Shown here piece by piece: positions 1 to 5,387 of a stretch of 8,230 nucleotides of DNA. A program made the translations under genes and the position numbers. Where the stretch lies: assembly GCA_016791085.1 (NCBI GenBank), contig JAEUNN010000404.1, positions 1 through 8,230 on the forward strand, written 5' to 3'. This stretch comes from Rhodocyclaceae bacterium (GTDB taxonomy: Bacteria > Pseudomonadota > Gammaproteobacteria > Burkholderiales > Rhodocyclaceae). The first letter of the stretch is position 1. Every line of letters begins with the position of its first letter. The notes beneath the pieces are model-generated. The model saw only the letters and a list, made by a program, of their open reading frames with translations. It was not told the origin of the DNA and ran no database searches.

Positions 1-972
1 GAAAGGCTGCAACTGGCCGGCCACGTGTACCAGTCGAGCAGCGAAGGCATACTCGTGACCGATGCGGACGATCGCATCGTGGCCGTGAACCCGGCGTTTT
101 CGGTGCTCACCGGCTATGCCGCCGAGGAAGTCGTGGGGCGCAATCCCAAATTCCTGGCTTCCGGCGAAACGCCTCCGGAAACCTATGTCGCCATGCGTAC
201 GGCCCTGCGCGAGGGCGGACGCTGGCAGGGCGAACTGTATAACCGCCGCAAGAACGGCGAACTGTTCGTGGAGTGGCTGCGCATCAATACCGTGTATGAC
301 GAGAACGGTGACGTATTGCGCCGCATAGGCCTGTTTTCGGACATCACGGAAAAGAAAAAATCCGACCAGCTGGTCTGGCACCAGGCCAATTTCGACCCGC
401 TCACGGGCCTGCCCAACCGGCGGCTGTTCCGCGACCGGCTGCTGCAGGAAATGCGCCGCAGCGAGCGCTCGGGCCAGTTGCTGGCGCTGTTGTTCATAGA
501 TCTGGACAAATTCAAGGCGGTGAACGACCGGCTGGGCCACGAAACGGGCGACCGCCTGCTGGCCGAGGCGGCGCAGCGCATCAGCGAATGCGTACGCTCG
601 ACCGATACCGTGGCGCGCCTGGGCGGCGACGAATTTACCCTGGTGCTGCCCGGCATAGGCGGCGCTCCGCAAATCGAGCGCGTGGCGCACGCGCTCATCA
701 CACGCCTGGAAAAGGAATTCCGCTTCGGCGCGGAATCCGCGCATATTTCGGCGAGCGTGGGCGTGGCGCTGTATGCCGGCGACGCCACCTCCATGGACAC
801 CCTGATCGCGCGCGCCGACGCCGCCATGTACGCGGCCAAAAGCGCCGGCCGCAGCTGTTTCCGCTACTACACGGACGACACCCCGGCCGGCGATTCCCCG
901 CCGGCCGTCGCCGCGGCCGGCAGCGCGCAAGGTGAACCGGTCATGCACGGCGGCACGGCCTGCCGCGCCTGA
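1..972 (+). CDS. PAS-GGDEF diguanylate cyclase (5' end outside window)
   Basis: Cytoplasmic output enzyme predicted to make cyclic di-GMP from two GTP. The frame is open from base 1, so the N-terminus and any upstream sensor or membrane domains are missing. Counting from the first codon, residues about 9-118 form a PAS domain (EGILVTDADDRIVAVNPAF, a GY-x4-VG segment, and the closing FSDITEKKK typical of PAS-GGDEF linkers). Residues about 130-290 are the GGDEF domain: it starts at DPLTGLPNRRLF, has the metal-binding FIDLDKFKAVND segment, and an intact GGDEF signature at 622-636. An RSTD tetrad (595-606) ends exactly five residues before GGDEF, matching the RxxD inhibitory site, so product feedback inhibition is expected. 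A low-complexity Ala/Gly/Pro tail of about 30 residues ends the protein. No EAL domain follows. Family assignment is secure; the PAS ligand is unknown. Confidence 0.95.
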   Translation, partial: ERLQLAGHVYQSSSEGILVTDADDRIVAVNPAFSVLTGYAAEEVVGRNPKFLASGETPPETYVAMRTALREGGRWQGELYNRRKNGELFVEWLRINTVYDENGDVLRRIGLFSDITEKKKSDQLVWHQANFDPLTGLPNRRLFRDRLLQEMRRSERSGQLLALLFIDLDKFKAVNDRLGHETGDRLLAEAAQRISECVRSTDTVARLGGDEFTLVLPGIGGAPQIERVAHALITRLEKEFRFGAESAHISASVGVALYAGDATSMDTLIARADAAMYAAKSAGRSCFRYYTDDTPAGDSPPAVAAAGSAQGEPVMHGGTACRA

Positions 973-1022
973 GCGAGCCGCCCGTCCAGGCAGCCTCCCG
1001 CCACCCCAAACTCGCCCGCGAT

Positions 1023-1040
1023 CGGGCGCCGGCGCGCCCG
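1023..1040. terminator. GC-rich hairpin after the diguanylate cyclase gene
   Basis: CGGGCGC (1023-1029) pairs perfectly with GCGCCCG (1034-1040) across a four-base loop, 50 bases after the cyclase stop. It lacks a T tract directly after the stem, so it is at best a weak intrinsic terminator or a 3'-end stabilising hairpin. Confidence 0.35.
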
Positions 1041-1062
1041 GGCGCCTGCCCGCGCCGAAAAA

Positions 1063-1094
1063 TTGCTGGTCGCCCCGGCCGCCTCGCCTACACT
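1063..1094 (+). promoter_or_regulatory. possible sigma70 promoter of the OYE gene
   Basis: TACACT (1089-1094) is a reasonable -10 hexamer in an otherwise GC-rich gap. The only -35-like sequence nearby is TTGCTG (1063-1068), with a poor 20-base spacing. Transcription would start near 1100, giving a leader of about 60 bases. No copy of the TTAGAC-type operator found at 4490-4508 is seen here. Confidence 0.35.
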
Positions 1095-1099
1095 AAAGG

Positions 1100-1140
1100 G
1101 CGTGGCAGCTTGACCGCGGCAGTCGGTGCCCTTGCCACGC
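1100..1140 (+). other. structured 5' leader of the OYE gene
   Basis: GCGTGGCA (1100-1107) pairs perfectly with TGCCACGC (1133-1140). Inside the 25-base loop ACCG (1113-1116) can pair with CGGT (1124-1127), giving a two-tier stem-loop that ends nine bases before the ribosome binding site (AGGAG, 1150-1154). It would lie at or close to the predicted 5' end of the mRNA. It does not resemble the FMN riboswitch consensus I know. A protein-binding inverted repeat is an alternative. Confidence 0.4.
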
Positions 1141-1160
1141 AAGCGGTACAGGAGCGCAGC

Positions 1161-2414
1161 ATGGCCACTCGCGACAGTTTGCTGTTTCAGCCCATCCGCA
1201 TCAACCAGCTCGAAATCGCCGGCCGCCTCATCAAGACGGCGACCGCCGAAACCCGCGCCAGCGAGGATGGATACGTCACCCCGGAATTGCTCGACTTCTA
1301 CATTCCCATGGCCAAGGGCGGCACGCCGCTCATCATCACCGGCAACATTTACGTCAGTCCGGACGGCAAATCCGCGCCACGTCAGGTGGGCGCCGATCAC
1401 GACGACAAAATCCCCGGACTGACCCGGCTGGTCGCCACGGTACATGCCTACGGCTCGAAATTTTTCGCCCAGCTCAACCATTGCGGGCGCCAGGTCGTGC
1501 CGCGCTTTGCCGGACTCAAGGAGGCCGTGTCGGCGTCCGCCAAAACCGAACTGGTTACCGGCACGCAGCCGCGCCGGCTCAGCGTGCCGGAAATCCGCAG
1601 CATCATCCACCACTATGCCGACGCCGCGGAGCGCTGCAAGCGCGCGGGTTTCGACGGTGTGCAGATACATTCCGCGAATGGCTATCTGATGAGCCAGTTC
1701 CTCACGCCCTACACCAACCGGCGCGAGGACGAATACGGCGGCACGCCGGACAAGCGCATGAATTTGCTGCGCCAGGTACTGGCGGCCATACGTGAGCGGG
1801 TGGGGCCGGATTTTCCGGTGATCATCAAAATGAACGGCTCGGACTACCTGCCGCTGCGGCCCGGCCTGGATACCGGACAGCTGGCGGATATCGCGCTTGC
1901 CATGCAGCATGCGGGCGCCGACGCGATCGAAGTGTCGGTCGGACATTACGAATCCGGCTTCCCCATGGTGCGCGGCACGTTCGGTCGCTGTCTGCGCAAC
2001 ATGGTGCAGGGCAGCATGGCGCATCTGCCGTTTGTCCGGCGCTGGGGCTTTCGCATTTTCTGGCCGCTCTTGGCGCTGCTGTTCAACCTGATCTGGACGC
2101 CGCAGCAGGGCTTCAACCTGCGCTACACGCGGGTGTTCAAGCGCAAGCTGTCGATACCGGTCATTTGCGTGGGCGGTTTTCTGACGCGCGACGCCATGGA
2201 AGCCGCGCTGGATGCGGGCGAATGCGACATCTGTTCGGCCGGCCGCGCCTTCATCGCCGATCCGCTGCTGTACCGCCACCTGCGCGATGGCGTGGCCGGG
2301 CCGCGCTGTGTCGACTGCAATGCCTGCGTGGGGCACCTGGGCGCGCAACCGGCCGATTGTTACCACCCGGTGGTGCGCGCGCAGAAATACGCGATGCTGG
2401 AAAAGCTGGAGTGA
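1161..2414 (+). CDS. Old Yellow Enzyme family NADH:flavin oxidoreductase with C-terminal Cys motif
   Basis: FMN-dependent TIM-barrel reductase (417 aa) predicted to reduce activated C=C bonds of enals, enones, quinones or similar electrophiles using NAD(P)H; the substrate is unknown. The ATG at 1161 is chosen because AGGAG lies six bases upstream; the frame extends further 5' only through a TTG at 1110. QLNHCGR (about 104-110) is the QLxHxGR element. HSANGYL (170-176) carries the substrate-binding His170/Asn173 pair and the Tyr175 proton donor of the OYE1/NemA type, followed by QFLTPYTNRREDEYGG. GGF (about 338) and SAGRAFIADP near 359-368 form the FMN phosphate site. Unusual features are a strongly hydrophobic stretch at 295-312 and a C-x2-C-x2-C-x10-C cluster (Cys383, 386, 389, 400) near the C-terminus. 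The second NAD(P)/FAD half of 2,4-dienoyl-CoA reductase is absent. Convergent with the MFS gene. Confidence 0.93.
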   Translation: MATRDSLLFQPIRINQLEIAGRLIKTATAETRASEDGYVTPELLDFYIPMAKGGTPLIITGNIYVSPDGKSAPRQVGADHDDKIPGLTRLVATVHAYGSKFFAQLNHCGRQVVPRFAGLKEAVSASAKTELVTGTQPRRLSVPEIRSIIHHYADAAERCKRAGFDGVQIHSANGYLMSQFLTPYTNRREDEYGGTPDKRMNLLRQVLAAIRERVGPDFPVIIKMNGSDYLPLRPGLDTGQLADIALAMQHAGADAIEVSVGHYESGFPMVRGTFGRCLRNMVQGSMAHLPFVRRWGFRIFWPLLALLFNLIWTPQQGFNLRYTRVFKRKLSIPVICVGGFLTRDAMEAALDAGECDICSAGRAFIADPLLYRHLRDGVAGPRCVDCNACVGHLGAQPADCYHPVVRAQKYAMLEKLE

Positions 2415-2453
2415 GGCGGCGGCCTTGCGGCCAGGCGCGCGGCGCCGCCGCCT
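2414..2453. terminator. bidirectional stem between convergent OYE and MFS genes
   Basis: AGGCGGCGGC (2414-2423) is perfectly complementary to GCCGCCGCCT (2444-2453), and an inner GGCC-TTGC-GGCC hairpin competes at 2421-2432. It begins at the last base of the OYE stop codon and ends five bases before the end of the opposite gene, so it fits a shared terminator for both strands. There is no T tract in either direction, so Rho or simple stabilisation may be involved. Confidence 0.5.
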
Positions 2454-2458
2454 GGGCC

Positions 2459-3646
2459 TCAGGCCAGGGCCGGCTGCGGTTGCCGGCGCATCGCCACCAG
2501 ACACACCATGCCGGCGGCCATGACGCCGGCCGCGAGCAGCAGCGCGCCGCGGTAACTGCCGGTGGCCGCCGCGATATAGCCGGTCATGGCCGGCGCAATG
2601 ATTTGCGCGGCGCCGTAACTGAGCGTGAGGCGCGCCATGGCCTTGGCCGGATTGACCGGGAAGGCGCGTCCCATGATGGATAGTGCAAGGCTCACGATGC
2701 CCACGAAGGTGCCGCCGTACAGCAAGGCCGCCAGCGCGTTGCCGAACAGCCCGGTGGCCAGCGCGGAAATCACGATGGACACGATCTGCAAGGCATAGGC
2801 CAGCAACAGGGCGGGAATCTGGCCCATGCGGCGCGACAGATGATCCCAGACAAAGCAGGACGGCGTGGCGGCCAGCCCGACCAGTATCCACACCAGGTTG
2901 CCCTGGCCGCGCAATTCCGGCAGGCGTTCCACCATCGCGACGGTGAAGGTCGCGCTCACCACGAAGCCGAAGCCGGCGCAAAAATACGCGGCGATGAATA
3001 AGGTCAGCCAGGCCTTGCCGGGCGCCGGCCGGCTGGCGCCCGGCGCACCGCCCGCGGCCGGCGCGGCATAGGCTTGCGGCGCAGGCAGCCAGAACCAGGC
3101 CGGCAGCAACAGCAATGTGCCCAGCAGCGCCAGCGCATACCACTGCTGGGCCCAGTCCAGCCGGCCTGCGAATGCCGCCGCGGCCAGCCCGGATACCGCC
3201 ACGCCCAGACCGATGCCGCCGAAATGGATGCCCAATTCGGGGCGATAACCATGGCGGAACAGCCAGTTCAGCACCAGCCCGGAGCCGATCAGCAGGCCGG
3301 CCGTGCCGGTCAGCCCGGCGATGAAACGCAGCACCACCCACAGCCACAAATTGTCGGTCATGCCCATGGCGACCGTGCTCAATACCGCAACCACGAGGCC
3401 GATGCGGTAATAGCGGAATTTGCTTTGCAGGCTGCCTACCGAGGCGGCCGCAATGGCGCCCGCCATATAGCCCATGTAGTTGCAGGTGGCGAGCCAGCCG
3501 CCCGCCACTTCGGTAAGCCAGGTTTGTGCACGCATGACCGGCAGCAGGGGCGTATAGGAAAAGCGCGCGACGCCCACCGTGAGCACCAGCGCGCATATCC
3601 CGGCGGCGATGACTTGCAGCCGGCCGGGTGAGGGGGTGACGGACAT
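2459..3646 (-). CDS. MFS transporter, YbfB/YjiJ type
   Basis: Inner-membrane major facilitator protein (395 aa), about 12 helices in two halves joined by an Ala/Pro/Gly-rich loop (about residues 187-211). The N-terminal GVARFSYTPLLPVM (25-38) is the hallmark of the YbfB/YjiJ group, and DHLSRRMGQ (268-276) is a motif-A-like loop between helices 8 and 9. Members of this group are usually of unknown substrate. The frame stays open to an ATG at 3763. I chose 3646 because it puts a short 14-residue tail before helix 1 and gives a length like E. coli YjiJ, and because the codons just upstream include rare TCA and CTA and look non-coding. An ATG at 3682 (407 aa) is the main alternative. No strong ribosome binding site decides between them. 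It lies 169 bases downstream of the TetR gene on the same strand, so read-through from that promoter is possible. Efflux is an inference from context. Confidence 0.88.
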   Translation of the reverse strand: MSVTPSPGRLQVIAAGICALVLTVGVARFSYTPLLPVMRAQTWLTEVAGGWLATCNYMGYMAGAIAAASVGSLQSKFRYYRIGLVVAVLSTVAMGMTDNLWLWVVLRFIAGLTGTAGLLIGSGLVLNWLFRHGYRPELGIHFGGIGLGVAVSGLAAAAFAGRLDWAQQWYALALLGTLLLLPAWFWLPAPQAYAAPAAGGAPGASRPAPGKAWLTLFIAAYFCAGFGFVVSATFTVAMVERLPELRGQGNLVWILVGLAATPSCFVWDHLSRRMGQIPALLLAYALQIVSIVISALATGLFGNALAALLYGGTFVGIVSLALSIMGRAFPVNPAKAMARLTLSYGAAQIIAPAMTGYIAAATGSYRGALLLAAGVMAAGMVCLVAMRRQPQPALA

Positions 3647-3718
3647 GGTTTGCGTTCCGGTTAGTGATTGGGCGGTGTTCATGACGTGTGGCTTGCGGGC
3701 GGGACTTACGCCGGGATC

Positions 3719-3740
3719 TGGTGCAAGTTTGGTGCAAGCT
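3719..3740. repeat. tandem 11-bp direct repeat upstream of the MFS gene
   Basis: TGGTGCAAGTT (3719-3729) is followed directly by TGGTGCAAGCT (3730-3740), identical at 10 of 11 positions. The period is about one helical turn and the repeat sits 73-94 bases upstream of the chosen MFS start. This is the usual look of a site for a regulator binding one face of the DNA. On the minus strand it reads TTGCAC-N5-TTGCA, a one-mismatch relative of a sigma54 -24/-12 element, but the usually invariant GG is broken. Confidence 0.45.
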
Positions 3741-3815
3741 TTGAGGCGGCCCGACAAGGCCATCCCGCCGCCAGCGCAAATGCATGCCCGCGGCAGGTGT
3801 CGTTAGTTGCGCCGC

Positions 3816-4481
3816 TCATGCCGGCGTGCTGGGCTTTGGGCGCGGCAGCGCGGCGATGAAATTGCGCGCATGACGGAACAGAAAGGTGGCGTCGCGTTCC
3901 AGCCTGGCGCGCAGCACGGCGCCCTCCCAAGCCGTCCAGAAGGCCGTGGCAAGTTCCCGCACGTCGGCATCGGCGGCGATGTCGCCGCGCGCTTGCGCGA
4001 GGCTTAGACAGTGCGCGAGGCGCGCTTCCCAGTCCGCAAACGTGGCCACCACGGCGGCGCGCAATTCGTCGCTGAGCGCGCCGACTTCCTGCCCCAGGTT
4101 GCCGGCCAGGCAACCGCGGCGAAAGTCGTGCCGCGCCATGCCGGCCGCCGCGTCGGCCACGAAGGACTCGATACGCTGTAATGGGGGCAGGTCGCTGTGC
4201 TCGAAATGACGCGCCAGCTTGCGCCCGAAATAGTCGCCATAAGCGTGGATAACTTCACGCAGGAAAGCGTCCTTGCTACCGAAATAATGGTAGAAGGATC
4301 CTTTCGGAACCCCGACCTGCTTAAGCACCTGGTCTATGCCGGTTGCCGTGACGCCTTGTTCGGTCAACAAGGCCACGCCGGCGCGTACTACGGCCGTGCG
4401 CGTTTCGGCCGGCGCGCTGGACCCTTTAGGCGGCCGGCCGCGGCGCCGTAAAGTGCTTGGGGCAGATGGTGTCGTGTCCAT
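3816..4481 (-). CDS. TetR-family repressor, AcuR/NemR-like
   Basis: DNA-binding repressor of 221 aa. After an arginine-rich tail with RRRGRPPKG (12-20), residues about 27-75 form the TetR helix-turn-helix (TGIDQVLKQVGVPKGSFYHY plus F at 67). The ligand domain contains GMARHDFRRGCLAGNLGQE (114-132), which from memory matches AcuR, the acrylate-responsive regulator of Rhodobacter, very closely. The GCL segment aligns with the reactive-cysteine region of E. coli NemR; Cys124 is therefore the candidate sensing residue. W182 and EGA-x2-RA (186-192) in the last helices are also family-like. The start at 4481 is the only plausible ATG, and a consensus promoter ends only eight bases before it. It is divergent from the Rossmann oxidoreductase across a perfect 19-bp operator, so autoregulation is expected. 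The inducer is inferred to be an electrophile (enal, quinone or acryloyl-type), not shown. Confidence 0.92.
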   Translation of the reverse strand: MDTTPSAPSTLRRRGRPPKGSSAPAETRTAVVRAGVALLTEQGVTATGIDQVLKQVGVPKGSFYHYFGSKDAFLREVIHAYGDYFGRKLARHFEHSDLPPLQRIESFVADAAAGMARHDFRRGCLAGNLGQEVGALSDELRAAVVATFADWEARLAHCLSLAQARGDIAADADVRELATAFWTAWEGAVLRARLERDATFLFRHARNFIAALPRPKPSTPA

Positions 4482-4489
4482 GGATGAAT

Positions 4490-4508
4490 ATTAGACCGGT
4501 TGTCTAAT
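4490..4508. promoter_or_regulatory. predicted TetR operator, 19-bp perfect inverted repeat
   Basis: ATTAGAC (4490-4496), a five-base spacer (4497-4501), then GTCTAAT (4502-4508) form a perfect palindrome with 7-bp arms. It stands in an AT-rich island within GC-rich DNA, between two divergent genes, one of them a TetR regulator. Each arm contains TCTAAT read outward, a -10-like hexamer for the gene on that side. The TAGAC/GTCTA arms resemble what I recall of NemR-type boxes; that comparison is from memory. Confidence 0.8.
4503..4508 (+). promoter_or_regulatory. -10 element for the Rossmann oxidoreductase gene
   Basis: TCTAAT in the right arm of the operator is a five-of-six -10 for rightward transcription. 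A -35 is weak (TGGATG at 4481-4486, 16-base spacing). This suggests a promoter start near 4515 and a leader of about 69 bases. The weak -35 makes it less certain than the leftward promoter. Confidence 0.45.
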
Positions 4509-4515
4509 TATTGTC

Positions 4516-4557
4516 AAGCGCGAGGTGCGCCGCCGCGCTTTGGCCGCTGTTGCGGCC
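4516..4557 (+). other. two consecutive hairpins in the oxidoreductase leader
   Basis: AAGCGCG (4516-4522) pairs perfectly with CGCGCTT (4534-4540) around an 11-base loop. One base later GGCCGC (4542-4547) pairs with GCGGCC (4552-4557) around TGTT. They fill most of the leader between the predicted start site and the ribosome binding region at 4570-4582. They could stabilise the 5' end or act as an attenuator, but no clear T run or antiterminator is visible. Confidence 0.4.
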
Positions 4558-4583
4558 TGCGCGTGGCGCGGAGAATACAGGGA

Positions 4584-5210
4584 ATGAATGTCGTCGTATT
4601 TGGGGCAAGCGGCGCGACCGGCCGCGAGCTGGTCAAACAGGCTTTGGCGGCCGGCCACAGGGTTACGGCTTTCGTGCGCGATGCGGCGCAGCTGCCGCAG
4701 CGCCCGGGGCTGCGCGTACTGGCCGGCAGCACCGCCGATGCCAAAGCCGTGGGCCGTGCGCTGGCCGGGCAGGACGCCGTGCTGTCGGCATTGGGCGGGC
4801 GCCCCTGGCGCCGCCGCGAAAACGTCTGTTCCAGCGCCCTGCGCAGCATTCTGCCGGCCATGCAGCGGCACGGCGTGCAGCGCATCGTGGCAATTTCCAC
4901 TTTCGGCGCCGGCAATTCGCGCGCCCAGCTGAGCTTGCCGGCGCGCCTCCTGGTATTCGGCCTGCTGCTGGGCAGCGAGGTGCAGGACAAGGAAGCCATG
5001 GAGGCGCAGCTCGCCGCGAGCGGCACCGACTGGACCGTGGTGCGCGTGGGCCGCCTTACCGACGAACCCGCGCGCGGCAACTGGCGTGCCGCCGACGACG
5101 GGTCGATACGCGGCAAAGGCTGCATAGGCCGTGCCGACGTGGCAGCGTTCATGCTCGGCCAGCTCGATAGCGGCGAGTGGTCCAAGCGGCGGCCGGTATT
5201 GATGTACTGA
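4584..5210 (+). CDS. NAD(P)-binding Rossmann-fold oxidoreductase (NmrA/SDR-like)
   Basis: Soluble atypical short-chain-dehydrogenase-like protein (208 aa) of the NAD(P)H-binding group that includes NmrA-like and biliverdin/flavin-reductase-like proteins. MNVVVFGASGATG puts the dinucleotide-binding GxxGxxG at residues 7-13, and VRD (31-33) after the second strand places an Arg where NADPH-preferring members have one. VAISTFGAG (102-110), TDWTVVRVGRLTDEP (148-162) and GRADVAAFML (182-191) are the later conserved blocks. No classical Tyr-x3-Lys catalytic pair is seen, so this is not a typical SDR. The ATG at 4584 starts right at the Rossmann strand, with AGGG and GGAG just upstream; the frame is open to a TTG at 4500 but that would run through the operator. 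It is divergent from the TetR gene and likely its direct target. The substrate (a quinone, flavin or carbonyl) is unknown. Confidence 0.88.
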   Translation: MNVVVFGASGATGRELVKQALAAGHRVTAFVRDAAQLPQRPGLRVLAGSTADAKAVGRALAGQDAVLSALGGRPWRRRENVCSSALRSILPAMQRHGVQRIVAISTFGAGNSRAQLSLPARLLVFGLLLGSEVQDKEAMEAQLAASGTDWTVVRVGRLTDEPARGNWRAADDGSIRGKGCIGRADVAAFMLGQLDSGEWSKRRPVLMY

Positions 5211-5212
5211 GC

Positions 5213-5226
5213 CACCGCACCCGGTG
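5213..5226. other. small hairpin after the oxidoreductase stop
   Basis: CACCG (5213-5217) pairs with CGGTG (5222-5226) around a four-base loop, three bases after the TGA. There is no T tract. It may protect the 3' end but is weak evidence for termination. Confidence 0.25.
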
Positions 5227-5302
5227 CCGCAGAACCCGCGCCGGCAGCAATTCCATCCACTTTTCCCGACTTGAGGCATTCGATCCTCGGTCGCCTGCGA
5301 AC

Positions 5303-5329
5303 GCCCGTCGGCAGGCTCAGGGCGAACGG
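5303..5329 (-). repeat. degenerate proteobacterial interspersed repeat
   Basis: Read on the minus strand, CCGTTCGCCCTGAGCCTG followed by CCGACGGGC matches, with about two mismatches, a short dispersed element very common between genes in Proteobacteria (typically ending TGTCGAAGGGC). The match is from memory. It lies in the 177-base gap between convergent genes, where such elements usually sit. GCCTGC (5293-5298) and GCAGGC (5311-5316), or CCCGT and ACGGG (5304-5308, 5326-5330), can form competing stems, so it may add to termination. Apart from this and the hairpin at 5213, nothing else is recognisable in the gap. Confidence 0.6.
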
Positions 5330-5387
5330 GGAGCGAAATTCCCAGCCGATTCCGCACACCATGTCCGGCCGGCGCTGGCGGCGTCAT

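Larger units (their letters stand above)
4490..4517 (-). promoter_or_regulatory. sigma70 promoter of the TetR gene
   Basis: On the minus strand TTGACA (4517-4512) is a perfect -35 and TCTAAT (4495-4490) matches the -10 consensus at five of six bases, with a 16-base spacer. The start site should fall at about 4482-4484, one to three bases before the ATG at 4481. The operator covers the -10 and most of the spacer, so a bound repressor would block polymerase. Confidence 0.7.

Noticed and set aside
1095..1160. FMN riboswitch in front of the flavin-dependent OYE gene
   Set aside because: The leader is too short and lacks the conserved multi-stem FMN aptamer sequences; only a simple two-tier stem is present.
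3719..3740. Sigma54 promoter for the MFS gene
   Set aside because: Spacing fits but the nearly invariant GG of the -24 element is TG here, and the tandem direct repeat explains the pattern equally well.
867..3785. A 972-codon open frame on the minus strand spanning the OYE and MFS genes
   Set aside because: It lies antisense to OYE and out of frame with the MFS gene, and its protein is Arg/His/Gly-rich without recognisable domains. Long stop-free shadow frames are expected in such GC-rich DNA.
4004..4009. TTAGAC half-site inside the TetR coding region
   Set aside because: Only one arm is present, with no inverted partner, and it encodes a normal stretch of the protein; likely chance.
4491..5387. 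Minus-strand frames of about 280-300 codons opposite the Rossmann oxidoreductase
   Set aside because: Both are antisense shadows with no domain signature; the plus-strand gene has a clear GxxGxxG motif and family blocks.
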